Source: Hericium rajendrae
Taxonomy: Eukaryota > Basidiomycota > Agaricomycetes > Russulales > Hericiaceae
Length of the DNA stretch: 64,000 nt
Direction of reading: 5' to 3'
Assembly: GCA_033439255.1 (NCBI GenBank)
Contig: CM065888.1
Span: 1-64,000 of the forward strand
The notes under the pieces are model-generated. The model made no database searches, had not been told where the DNA came from, and was given only the letters and a program-made list of their open reading frames with translations. Positions 46,123 to 57,161 of this stretch are shown here, piece by piece. Position 1 is the first letter of the stretch. Each line of letters opens with the position of its first letter. Both the position numbers and the translations under genes were made by a program.

Positions 46123-48604
46123 ATGGTGATGATGAGTATCAAATGGGAGACTATGATGATGAACCAGCACATACCTATGATATTGATGCTGAGGAAGAGC
46201 CTGATGCTGAATTGGATGACTTTGATGAAGAAGCTTGGGAGCCTCCTTTACCTGATGATGCTCATTATGATGAAGAGGCTGCTACACCTAATGATGATAA
46301 TCCTATGCTTCCACATGAGCAGCAGCACTTTAATGCAGAACAGGTCATGTGGAATAATCTTCATGTTGTGCATTATCCTGATGCTAGAGCTGGTGCACCT
46401 ATTGAAGAAGAAAGAGAAACTACTATGTATGAAAATCTGCATGCTACCTGTAACAACTCTGCACCAGGCAATATTTGGACTCCATTTCGCTCTAGAACTG
46501 ACTGGGAAGTTGCAAGATGGACAAAGTTACGTGGACCAGGATCTACTGCAGTTTCTGAATTATTAGGCATAAAAGGAGTATGTATAATCAATCAATTCAG
46601 GTCCTTTTTTTAACTAACTATTGATATCTTGCACAGGTTCCTGAGAAGCTTGGTTTATCATACAATAACTCTAGAGAACTGAATAGTTTGATTGATCATT
46701 TGCCTGGAAGGCCTGAGTTTAAACGAGAGGAAATCATAATTGGTACTGAAGTTCATGACACATATTTTCGTGATATTATAGAATGTGCCAAAGCTTTATT
46801 TGGAGAGGCTGGATTTGCACCTTATATGAAATTGACTCCTGAACGTCATTACACAGATGTTGACCAGAAAAATTGTGCATATCATGACATGTATACTGGA
46901 AAATGGTGGTGGAAAGTGCAGAAAAAAATAGATGCATATAAATCAGGAGGAACTATATTACCTATTATCATCTCATCTGATAAAACTCAGCTTACTCTAT
47001 TTAGAAACAAGCAGGCATATCCAGTATATATGACATTAGATAATATTCCTAAAGAGATTCAACGTAAACCATCTCGTCGAGCACAGATTCTATTAGGCTA
47101 CTTGCCTGTAAGTCGCTTGATTGAAATAAAAAGTAAGTAAGGCTGCACGTCGAAGAGCATTGGCCAACTTATTTCATACTGCTATGGAGCGTATCTTACG
47201 TCCTATAAGAAAGCATAGTAAAAATGGCATTTGTATGGCTAAAGGAGATGGTACTCTATATCGCTGTCATCCTATTTTTGCCTGCTTTATTTGTGACTAT
47301 CCAGAACAAATGTTAGTTGTATGTGCAAAATTTGGAGAATGTCCAATATGTACAGTCCCTCATAATTGTCTAGGAGAAAATCAAACTTATAAAACTCGTG
47401 ATTTTGCAAAAGTTCTTAAAGCTCTATCATATGTTGATGAGCCCCCAGGTGTTTATTATCAGATGTGTAAAGATGCAGGTATTAAACCTATCTATCATCC
47501 ATTTTGGAAAAGATTACTGTTTATGAATATATTTTTATCAATAACTTCAGATTTACTTCATCAACTTTATCAAGGTGTAGTAAAGCACCTCATAAAATGG
47601 TTGATTGCTGCTTTTGGACCTCATGAGATTGATGCACGTTGTCATCGTATGCCTCCTAATCATAATCTAAGACTGTTTACCAAAGGTATATCAGGGCTTT
47701 CTCGTGTAACAGGAACTGAACATCGTGATATGTGTCGTATACTACTTGGATTGATCATTGATCTTTGTTTGCCAAATAATCTAGCACCAAATAGATTAGT
47801 TCATGTTGTACGAAGTCTTTTGGATTTTATTTATTTGGCACAATATCCATCTCACTCTGATGACACATTGCAGTATATGAAAGATGCTCTTGACAGTTTT
47901 CATAAAAATAAAGACATATTTGTACAGCTAGGCATACGTGAGCATTTTAACATTCCAAAAATTCACTCTATGCAGCACTACTATACACCATCTATTCAGT
48001 GGTTTGGAACAACTGATGGATATGACACTGCATACTCTGAGAGATTACATATTGACTTAACAAAGGATGCATATCGAGCTTCAAATAAAAAAGATGAATA
48101 TTCTCAGATGACACAGTGGTTGGCTCGTAAAGATAAAGTTCAAAATTATGATCTTTACATTAAATGGCATAAAGCTGGTCATCCAAATGTAGCCAATGAG
48201 CCACCAGAAATATTTCATTATTACCATATAAAAATGACAAAACATCCAAGTGCAAAAGCTGTGTCATTTGAGAAACTGAGGCAAGATTATGGTGCCATTG
48301 ATTTTCGACCTGCTCTTATAAAATACCTCATTTCTTACATTCATCCAGAGTATAGTGCTGTTCGGATTCATAATACTGCTCAGACTTTTCACTTGCCATT
48401 CAGCTCAGTTCCTGTTTTTCATAAAATAAAATTTCGAAATTTAGATGCACAAGGTCGTGATGATGCAGAAGACACATTAGATGTTGCTCATGTGTGACCT
48501 GCATATCAAAATAAACAAAAAAAAACCATTTCAGGTCGATTTGATACTGTGCTGATTGACATACATCATGATGATGAATCTGAGGATAATCGATATGGTG
48601 TGAT

Positions 48605-50893
48605 GATCAGGAAAAACCGGAGTTTCGCTAAATCAGGTGATGTGCCTACAGAAGCACTGATGTGCCTATAGAAGCACTGATGGTAACTACCGGTGTTCTC
48701 CGGCAGATACTGTAGCTCATCTCATTCTATGGTAGCCTTCTGTAGCTCTCTGTAGTTATACTTTATTTTCAATTCATTATATTCCTTGAATGTTTCTGAA
48801 AAATAAGTTGTGCTTGTGTTCATCATATAGTTTGACTTCTTTGATGACTCATGTACTGTCACCACAAGTGACATGTCACATACATATGTGGCGTGCCTCT
48901 TGCAGCTCTCCACTCTACATTTATGTCCTAGGGCAAGCAAAGCACAAGTCAAGAAAAAATGTGAGTGTATCCAAATTATCTTGATTAACATCTTCTAGGA
49001 GGTTTAACAGCACATCAGCAATTTTGGTTATGAAAAGGTATGTGTGATTGATGCTCTAACTAACAATCTTATATCCTAGATTTTGATGTTGTGCACCAAG
49101 AAGTGCACCGATTTGCATGTATGTACATGCGTTCGAAAGGTACGGATCACCGCTTTCTGGAACACTAAACATATCTCCGGTGTGTTTCCTTGTTGTAACG
49201 ATATTCCAGAAACATGTTTTGGCTGACAGTTTTAGGGATTTCATTCTAGTGGCTCCAGTTTTGCAGCTACCAGGTCGCATGATGGCTCGTTTGAAAGCTC
49301 TTGATGAGCTCTTTCCAACACGCCAAAAAAGTCTGCGGTACGTCCATTCTTCGCTATGATACAGCCCATTCTTGTTTAGAGGGGCGATTTTTAGAAGTTC
49401 TCAGATCGGGTCATGCATGACACCGTTCGAAAGCTACGATCAACCGCTTTCCAGAACATTGAAACGTTAGCGGTGTGTTCTCTCGTTGTTGAGATAGGCC
49501 TGAAACAATATTTGACCTCCATTTTCAGAGATTTTGCCCCTATGGGACGAGTTCTGCCCCTATCATGGGGCATGAGGGCTTGCCCGAAAGTTATTGATTA
49601 GTGCTTTCAGATGGTTTAATCAGTTTCGTGGTGCGTGCAGTATTCAAGGCACTATGCCACTTTTTGTATCTACTAAAGGTCACCCATAGTGTTCGGGCTA
49701 TAGTGCCTTCAATATTCAACGTATCACATCGTATAGGGCACCATTCGAAAGAGACGAATTACACGGTTCGAACGGTACTAAGTACGTGCTAATCGGTTAA
49801 GAATTGATTGTTGTAGAAGAGAAAGGGAGATCTGTCAGGGGGACCCGGACACTCTCCCACGCCCCTTTCAGCTGCGACGCATGCAACTAAGGAAGACAGA
49901 TTGCCAAATATAGCAATCTTATTTTTGCCAGTACAAAGTAAATATAAGTTGATGTAGAACTAGCATTACTAGATGTTTTAAAAAAACTTGTAAATAGTGT
50001 ACTTACGACGTATTCTGCAAGGGAGCAGAAACCAGATTGCCAAATATGGCAATCTGATTTCTGCCTTTGGTGTTGTTTGGCCTCAGGACTTGCCAGCAAC
50101 GCGCGTCGTCTTTACCACTCTTCCTCACTCTCTCCTCACTCTCTCTCCTCACCCCTTTTTTTCTTCTCTTTCTTTTTCTCTTATATTATTGTAAGTCTTT
50201 TTTCTTGGCTTCTCATTTCTTTTCAGGCCAGTTTGGTGCAAGAGGTGGCAACAAGAACGTAAAAGGTAAGTTAATTTGTTTGTATCTTAGAAGCTTCAGT
50301 ACTGATGTGTACGTCTATCTGCCCACCTATATGCTTGCCCACCCACCTATCTACTCGCTTGTCCATCTGCCCGCTTGCTTGCCCACCCACCTGCTCACTT
50401 GCTCACCCACTCACCTGCTTGCCTGCTCACCCACACTTGCTTGCTCGCTCACCCACTTGCCTGCTCACCTGCTTATCTGCTTGTCCGCCCACCCACATGT
50501 CTGCCTGCCCACATTGCTCACCTGCACATCTACATGCCTGCACCCTGCACCCTTGCATGCCCCCCTTATATACATAGATGGGTTGTAATAGTATAGATTA
50601 GAGTACTTAGTTTTTTTGTAGTTAATACAACAATGAGAATATTGAATGATCTGATTTATTAAATTTGTGTGAAATAAACTGCTAACATTAGTAGTCTATG
50701 CTTAAGTTTGTAGAACTACTATAACATGTTTGGTTACTACAGTAGAAAGATCCTCACTACAAGTCACTACAGAAGCCACCGTAGAAGGGGGGGTTCCTAT
50801 GAGTACTACAGGTACTATAGGATCTACAGGTGGCTACCGTAGACTACAGATTGCTACTGTAGCCAATGATAGCAACTTCAGTTTTTCCAGATG
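48605..50893. mobile_element. A3: A-class element, opposite orientation to A2
   Basis: Left end (G)ATCAGGAAAAACCGG, right end CAGTTTTTCCAGATG, about 2.29 kb. CTGTAG/CTACAG subterminal repeats lie at 48,710-48,750 and 50,735-50,870. The interior is reversed relative to A1/A2 and more diverged: a 158-bp-type array (landmarks 49,131, 49,289, 49,425, 49,582, 49,743), paired palindromes (49,900 and 50,033), an intron-like GTAAGTC...TTTTCAG (50,191-50,225) and a CTGCCCACC-rich tract (50,315-50,570). No 2-bp duplication, and transposase codons are missing at the junction. Confidence 0.8.
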
Positions 50894-51197
50894 CTATTCA
50901 TTTGATCCCAAAGTTTGGTCCAGTAGCTCCTAGAGAGTGGAATAGTAGCAATGTACTAGACCTATGTAAAACCTTTTATGTTAACAGTTTTACAGATAGA
51001 CATACTTATATTACAGTTTACTAATATTCTAAATGATGGTGGAGTGGTGGCAGGGTGGCAGCCTTTCTACATCAGTCTATAGATAATTAGATTCAGATAA
51101 TTAGCAGTCAATAATTAGCAACTCTAATTATCAGCCACTAGATAATTAACAGAGCAGGATAATTAGCAGATAATTAGACAGGAGGTTTTTCCTGATG

Positions 51198-52560
51198 GTT
51201 TCTCGATCGCGAATCCTCTTCTCAAGCCATTTTGCAGCATGATGTTCTCCGACCGGCATGTTCCCTTGGAGTCTGCTGCCATACTAAAGCTTTCCCAAGC
51301 AAGGCTGTGGGATTCGAAGGTCACCAAGAATCTCACGATCTCATTCGACGGAGGAATGTTGCGCAGCATGGAGTCAGTTTACACGGTCCATGTCACAACA
51401 GGCACTGAGCCTCGGGAGGTACATCTCATGGAAGGGAATGAAGCTTCAGGTGAATCTCACACGGCCGAGCACATCAAAGAGGTTCTGCTTCGTGTGAGTT
51501 TGCTTTGGTGATCCATTTTTTGTGCATCGACTCACTTACCGGTCTCAACTCTCAGGTGATTGACACCGTCGGTCGCCCTCAGTTCTCGGGCATCTGTTCA
51601 GACAGTACGGGGAATACGAGGCTCGCTCGGGATCTCATAGCCAGGGAGATTCCCTCTATCATTGTCCTTGCCGATCCATGCCATCAACTCAATTTCCTAG
51701 CAAAGGACCTTCTCAAGCTTGACTACTTCTCAGTCATGAGTGGTGCTTTAGGCTTCACTTGTCCCCTTTGCTGTATGTTAAATGTCTTTAAATTTAGTGT
51801 ATTCTGACCATGAAGAAAATTATATAGTTTTTCAGGAAGTCAAGCTTCGGAAGCCGCCATCTCAAGGCTGCTCGTGTACGCTCAGATATTACTCGCGGGC
51901 TGGAAGGTATCGGAAAGACCCGATTCAGCACATTCTATTATGCTGGGATTTCGGTGCTACGTTGTCTCTCATCCATGAGAGAATTAATTTCGGAAGGCAT
52001 CATTGATGTTAAGGCAAAGGTGCGATAAATTTCTACCATATCTGTACTTGTTACACTAAAAAACACACATACATGTTTGGTCAGAATCACATCCCTTATA
52101 TGTTCTCAACAATGCCTCGTCTGCTCTACAGTTTGAATTATGCCTAAGCCAGATGACTGCTATTCTCGCCCCTATTGCAAAGGCGACAAAGTGTCTCGAA
52201 GCGGTCGAGACAACCGTCTGTGATGTTTATCTGTACTGGCTTGCGGTCATGGCCACCTTTCGGGATATGTTCAGCTCTGACAATGACAATTCCCTATCTC
52301 TTCTGTACGATCTCATCAGCAAGATCCAGTCACTTGTGAATGCAAGATACCGGGAGATGATAGATGGCCCAGGAAAAGAAATATATCTTGCAGGCTTCTT
52401 TCTCAATCCTTGTGAGTTATTTTGCTTAATTTCGTCTCAGATACCACTAATCTTCATATGTCGACCAGGCTACATTACATCGGACATTCTTCGCCATCAT
52501 GAGCGGAACCCGCTTGGCACTCGCATCACACAATACAGTGACTTTGGCTGCAACCTACAG
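51198..52560 (+). pseudogene. hAT-family transposase, catalytic region
   Basis: Resumes after the Plavaka element with LKPFCSMMFSDRHVPLESA, LTISFDGGMLRSMESVYTVH, VGRPQFSGICSDSTGNTRLA and IIVLADPCHQLNFLAKDLLK, the DUF659 / RNase H-like core of hAT transposases (acidic D in SFDG and SDS). Later parts include HLKAARVRSDITRGLEGIGK, QMTAILAPIAKATKCLEAVE and NARYREMIDGPGKEIYLAGF. Short introns (near 51,494-51,555, 51,774-51,836 and 52,411-52,469) link the pieces, some in different frames. The C-terminal dimerisation region is replaced at about 52,560 by repeat sequence. Confidence 0.8.
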
Positions 52561-52564
52561 GCCA

Positions 52565-53960
52565 GACAAAAGTGGCCTAAGGCCGTAAGTTACGGGCTGG
52601 TCAAACCCAGCTGGAATGAGGGTTTTTGGTCCGTAAGCTGCGGGCCAGCTGGATCTGGAAATAGACCATAAGTTATGGGTCACCTTATATAGATGTGTAC
52701 CGTAGGTTACGGTGGAGCTGGCAGGGGGTATCTCTTGGGTGTCAGACTAATGGAATTAAATCAGGACCAGACTACTTTTTCTAGCTTCGGACTGCTTTTT
52801 TAGGGCTCGGACTAGTGGTTAAAAATTGAACTGGATTACATAAGATAACACAGGACTATGGACTATAGAAGATTATGGAATAGGACTATCAGATAGGACT
52901 TCGGACTTGTATTGAATAAGACTTCGGACTACTCCACAGGACTTCAGACTACTCTATAGGACTTCGGACTACTCCATAGGACTTCGGACTACTTAATAAA
53001 ACTTTGGACTCTGAACTAGACTTAAGGACTCTGGACTCTGGACTTCAGATTGAGAACTTCGAATGAAGAATTATAAAATAGGACTATAGACAACAGACTT
53101 CGGACTAGGACTTAAAAGTCCGGAACATGACTCCAGACTCTAGACTACTACAGATCAAAGACTTCGGACTCCGAACTCCGGACTCCGGACTTCGGACCTC
53201 GGACCTCGGACTATAGCCTTCAGACTTCAGTCTAAAGTCTAAATAATAGAATGAAACTAAAGATTATAAGCTAGCATTCTTGAGAGCTTGTTTAAAGTAG
53301 TGGCACAGTAATCCATTTGATGTGATATAGCTACGACACAGTGACTATACTTAGCGGAGTTACAATATTAGATGTCAGTGATTGCCGAGCACTACATCAG
53401 AGGCTAATTTTTAGACTTTACTAACTTATATCTGCCATCTCATATACTATAGTATCTTAAATATAAATCTGTTGCATTTTATAATATTATATGAGTTGAA
53501 TGAAAGTATATGCTATTATTTTTGCTAATTTTATAGTATTTGATTTGATTTGTTATGACTCAAATACCGAGAATCTAGATATGGGTCTTGTGGCTATACA
53601 ACTAAAGACGCGTCAACTTGAAAGTTTGATTGTCACTAGCTACTATTGTTTTGTCCTGCTCTTTTTCTTCATCCTATAATAATTTAATTCAAAACTCAAG
53701 TAGCCTTTTTTATATACAAATTAGTCTGTTCAATGATTTTAGAATATATATTTATAGTTCTTAGTTCTATCTTATAGTCCATAGTCTGATCATAGATCTT
53801 ATAGTCCTTAGGCTAATTTTCTGATTCTAAATCTGTCTTTGTAGTCCTTAGTTCTATGTTATAGTCCTTTGTTTTATTTTGTAGTCCTTAATTTGATTTT
53901 ATCATTAGATTAGTCCTGATGCCTATTTTATGGTTCAGTCTGAAGTTCGAAGGCTATAGT
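52565..53960. repeat. Unclassified element: four palindromes plus GGACTTCGGACT repeats
   Basis: Four imperfect palindromes lie at 52,582, 52,629, 52,665 and 52,699 (CCGTAAGTTACGG type). Bases 52,780-53,220 are a tandem GGACTTCGGACTACTCCATA-type array. The stretch 53,250-53,750 is AT-rich with no gene, and 53,750-53,900 repeats TAGTCCTTAG. The oppositely oriented end repeats suggest a non-autonomous transposon with subterminal repeats, but no terminal inverted repeat or target duplication was found. It cuts off the hAT gene. Confidence 0.5.
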
Positions 53961-53995
53961 ACAAGCATGCATGAGCATAAAGTGACTGCAGAATT

Positions 53996-54202
53996 ATGTG
54001 GCAGGCTCACACGGGGTGTCTAAAATGCAAGCGGGAGCAGGTCGAGTCAGGCTTCACATGCGAATTTGGCAGCAGTCCAGCAGATTTAACTCTGGAAACA
54101 TGTGCGTTAGCCTTTCGCCATGTAGAGCACAAGCCACCGCGACTCACGCAGGTTCTTGCCGACCGGAAGGTCGACACAAGGCTTAATCCTGAGTGGCTCT
54201 GA
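53996..54202 (+). other. Short open frame, not recognised
   Basis: 68 codons with CLKCKREQVESGFTCEF. A second frame is also open over the same bases and no family is apparent. It may be a remnant of a broken gene; I would not count it as a gene. Confidence 0.2.
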
Positions 54203-54239
54203 TATCTCCGTCTTCCCGATACCTACCATTGATCAGCCC

Positions 54240-54850
54240 GCACAATCCCGCACCCAGTGAGCGCTCACCAGACTGCACCAGCAGCTGCAGCGTCTTGAGC
54301 GCGCCCGCAGCAAGGACAGCCTCGTGTGCGGTGCACGTCTCGAACGTGCATCCGGCATGGGGTGTATGTGACGCCAATGGCTGCCGGCTCCGCGCCCTCC
54401 TCCGCGAAGAGCACCCTCTCCGTGAGCACGTCGTCGACGACGAGCAGATTCGGGCAGTGCGCATTCGGCTCGTAGTATGCCTGTCTGCGGGCGTGAGGCG
54501 CCGCACATGGCGGGACAGAGGCAGGGCGACGTACGGAGACGACAGAGCTGCGCGTGGTGGTCGCAGGGTCGATGCTCGCGACCGCGAGCGTGCCGCTGAT
54601 GCTGTTGCCCCCGTTCTGCGCTGGCATCAGCCATGACGGTGCAGGCTTGCATGTACTGATTCAGACGCACAGGATCGGGGTTGTGCGGCATGCCGTACGC
54701 CTTGAGCACGACTTCGACGAGCGCATGCAGCGGGCCGACGTCAAGCGGGTACGAGTACCGCAGGGGCCCATCTGCGCCGTGGTTCACGGGGTCGTGCGTG
54801 AGGTTGTACTGCGCGGCGAGCACGGGGTCGGGCGGCATGAAGGTCTCAGA
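54240..54850 (-). pseudogene. GMC oxidoreductase remnant
   Basis: The minus strand reads PPDPVLAAQYNLTHDP and HGADGPLRYSYP (as in the middle of aryl-alcohol/glucose oxidase-type GMC proteins). After a frame change it reads NSISGTLAVASIDPATTTRSS, CPNLLVVDDVLTERVLF, and in yet another frame AHEAVLAAGALKTLQLLVQS, the second GMC signature region. The N-terminal FAD-binding GxGxxG and the C-terminal catalytic His are absent. It is a frame-shifted internal fragment of a host flavoenzyme gene. Codon use is GC-rich, unlike the neighbouring transposons. Confidence 0.7.
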
Positions 54851-55014
54851 CTGAGTCGCGTGTCAGTGCGGGTGCACGTGGTAGGGGGCAGGGCTGAGCG
54901 CGAGGGTGGAGGTGCTGCAAGCGGCGCAAGAGGACGAGGTTCAGCGGTGCATTGAGGAAGCTGAGGCGGAGCACGAGCGCGATGCACTGGCGAGTCGGTT
55001 CGCACGCTCGAGCA

Positions 55015-55156
55015 GCGTTCAGCACTTGCTACTCAAAGCCCAGGCTCGGGCCTCCAGTTTCCTCAGCCCAAGCCCACCAAAGCCAGGCCCAAGCCCCAGG
55101 CTTCAGGCCCGGCCCGAGCCCGCAAAACACTAGCCACACGCCGAGCCAGAGACCTA
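55015..55156. repeat. GAGCCA/GCCCAAGCC low-complexity approach
   Basis: CCCAGGCTCGGGCC- and GAGCCAGAGACCTA-type words repeat up to the outer edge of the large palindrome. Confidence 0.6.
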
Positions 55157-57014
55157 CCGAGCCACTGACCGAGCCAGAGACCTAGCCACACGCCGAGCCA
55201 GAGACCTAGTCGCACCCCGAGCCACGAGTGCGGCTCGGGGTGCGACGACTATGGCTCGGGGTGCGGCTAGGTCTCTGGCTCGGTCAGTGCTGGGCTATTT
55301 GAGCCCATCATCCTATCTACTATGCAAAATTGAGCCACTACTAGCTGACACTGAGCTGCACAACCCAATCCACCCACTGAAACCACATACCAAGCCACAG
55401 AACAGTCAGCAGGCACTAAAGCTAGCCACAGACCGAGCCAGAGACCAAGCCACACCCCAAGCCATGGCTGGCTCGGTGGCTCGGTGTGGCTCGGTGGCTC
55501 ACTGGGCTTTTTTTTTTTTTTTTTTTTGGCTCGTCTGTGGCTCGGCAGTTCAGTGTAGCTGCACCGAGCCATATCGAGCCAGCATTGGCATACCACCTTC
55601 CTTTTTGAGCAATATTTTTACCAACCCATTCTTTTTTGTTCTCTCAAATATTACCCAGCTGAGGAGCAGCTCGGTCCTTGACCGAGCCAAACCAAATCAA
55701 CATCAAACTATATTTCCAAATTTGGAAGTTTATTTTCAGTAGCTCGGTGGCTTTGCATGGGCCAGAGCCTCACCGAGCCAAAAGAGCCAATGCCAATTAC
55801 CAACCACATATTGAGCCAAGTGGAGCCATGTAGAGCCAGCACTGTGTTAGCCAGCCGCACCCCCGAGCCACACTGAGCCAGACACCTAGCCATAGCTCGA
55901 GCCACACCCTAAGCCCACCAAGTGAGGTACTCGGCTCTTTTGGCTCGAGCCACCGAGCCGAGCCACCGAGCCACTGAAAATAAATTTCCAAATTTGGAAA
56001 TATAGTTTAGTGTTGGTTCGGTCTGGCTCGGTGAGCCATTGAGCCAAGGACCGAGCCACCGAGCCAAGAACTGAGCCAAGGACCGAGCTACTCCTCAGCT
56101 GGATCAGTGGATCAGTGACTCGGTGGCTCACTGAGCCAGACTGAATCAACACTAAACTATATGTCCAAATTTGGAAATTTATTTTCAGTGGCTCGGTGGC
56201 TCGGCTCGGTGGCTCGGTGAGCCACCGAGCCAAAAGAGCCGAGTACCTCACTTGGTGGGCTTAGGGTGTGGCTCGAGCTATGGCTAGGTGTCTGGCTCAG
56301 TGTGGCTCGGGGTGCGGCTGGCTAACACAGTGCTGGCTCTACATGGCTCCACTTGGCTCAATATGTGGTTGGTAATTGGCATTGGCTCTTTTGGCTCGGT
56401 GAGGCTCTGGCCCATGCAAAGCCACCGAGCTACTGAAAATAAACTTCCAAATTTGGAAATATAGTTTGATGTTGATTTGGTTTGGCTCGGTCAAGGACCG
56501 AGCTGCTCCTCAGCTGGGTAATATTTGAGAGAACAAAAAAGAATGGGTTGGTAAAAATATTGCTCAAAAAGGAAGGTGGTATGCCAATGCTGGCTCGATA
56601 TGGCTCGGTGCAGCTACACTGAACTGCCGAGCCACAGACGAGCCAAAAAAAAAAGGCCCAGTGAGCCACCGAGCCACACCGAGCCACCGAGCCAGCCGTG
56701 GCTTGGGGTGTGGCTTGGTCTCTGGCTCGGTCTGTGGCTAGCTTTAGTGCCTGCTGACTGTTCTGTGGCTTGGTATGTGGTTTCAGTGGGTGGATTGGGT
56801 TGTGCAGCTCAGTGTCAGCTAGTAGTGGCTCAATTTTGCATAGTAGATAGGATGATGGGCTCAAATAGCCCAGCACTGACCGAGCCAGAGACCTAGCCGC
56901 ACCCCGAGCCATAGTCGTCGCACCCCGAGCCGCACTCGTGGCTCGGGGTGCGACTAGGTCTCTGGCTCGGCGTGTGGCTAGGTCTCTGGCTCGGTCAGTG
57001 GCTCGGTAGCTCGA
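55157..57014. repeat. 1.86-kb near-perfect palindrome of GAGCCA words
   Basis: The left arm (55,157 to about 56,036) and right arm (about 56,128-57,014) are reverse complements with few mismatches. The largest differences are a T-run of 20-odd bases on the left against about 10 A's on the right. The centre is near 56,082 with a spacer of roughly 90 bases. TTCCAAATTTGGAA palindromes recur near 55,717, 55,987, 56,164 and 56,447, with a variant at 57,062. Both arms show a similar long open frame (MARGAARSLARS...), but it is made of repeat words, so a real protein is doubtful. Confidence 0.9.
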
Positions 57015-57161
57015 TAAGCCGCACCGAGCCATGTCGAGCCGCCGAGCCATTGAAAACTGGATTTCCAAATCTGGAAATCAGATTTCACCAGGCAGACTCG
57101 GGGTGTGTCGGTCGTCTCTGGCTAGCTTAGTACTGGCACTATGTGGCTTGGTATGTGATAT

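Larger units (their letters stand above)
41795..51023 (+). pseudogene. Plavaka transposase gene, interrupted by A2 and A3
   Basis: Exon 1 begins MADTVLRHCRGCNNHF with a CxxC...H zinc-finger motif. A2 (with AG duplication) splits it, and it continues SYNSYSRHLRQTQDPRC (44,365 on), then a very acidic stretch to 44,840. A long intron (44,841-46,122) leads to exon 2 (46,123-46,575), a 61-base intron, then exon 3 (46,637-48,604) with ISSDKTQLTLFRNKQAYPVY, SRRAQILLGYLP, HPIFACFICDYPEQMLV, CPICTVPH and TSDLLHQLYQGVVKH, all typical of Plavaka. A3 and loss of some codons follow; the C-terminus [20 protein letters not shown] ends at 51,023. Further damage: a 4-bp TAAG duplication near 47,132-47,139 shifts the frame, and a TGA stands at 48,495 where CGA is expected. 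Confidence 0.85.
37882..51197 (+). mobile_element. Plavaka (CMC/CACTA superfamily) element with transposase
   Basis: Ends CATCAGGAAAAACCCC and GGTTTTTCCTGATG. TAATTAG-type subterminal repeats lie at 37,905-38,340 on the left and 51,080-51,175 on the right. It carries two divergent genes: a DUF6532-like gene (minus, 38,650-41,590) and a Plavaka transposase (plus, 41,795-51,023), with a shared promoter region of about 200 bp. A2 and A3 are nested in the transposase gene; without them the element is about 8.5 kb. It interrupts a hAT transposase. No matching 2-bp duplication is evident, although the inverted match extends two bases outward (AC/GT). Confidence 0.85.

Noticed and set aside
55251-56250. 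Protein gene in the palindrome (163-212 codon frames)
   Set aside because: The frames are built of GAGCCA repeat words plus homopolymer runs and appear mirrored in both arms.
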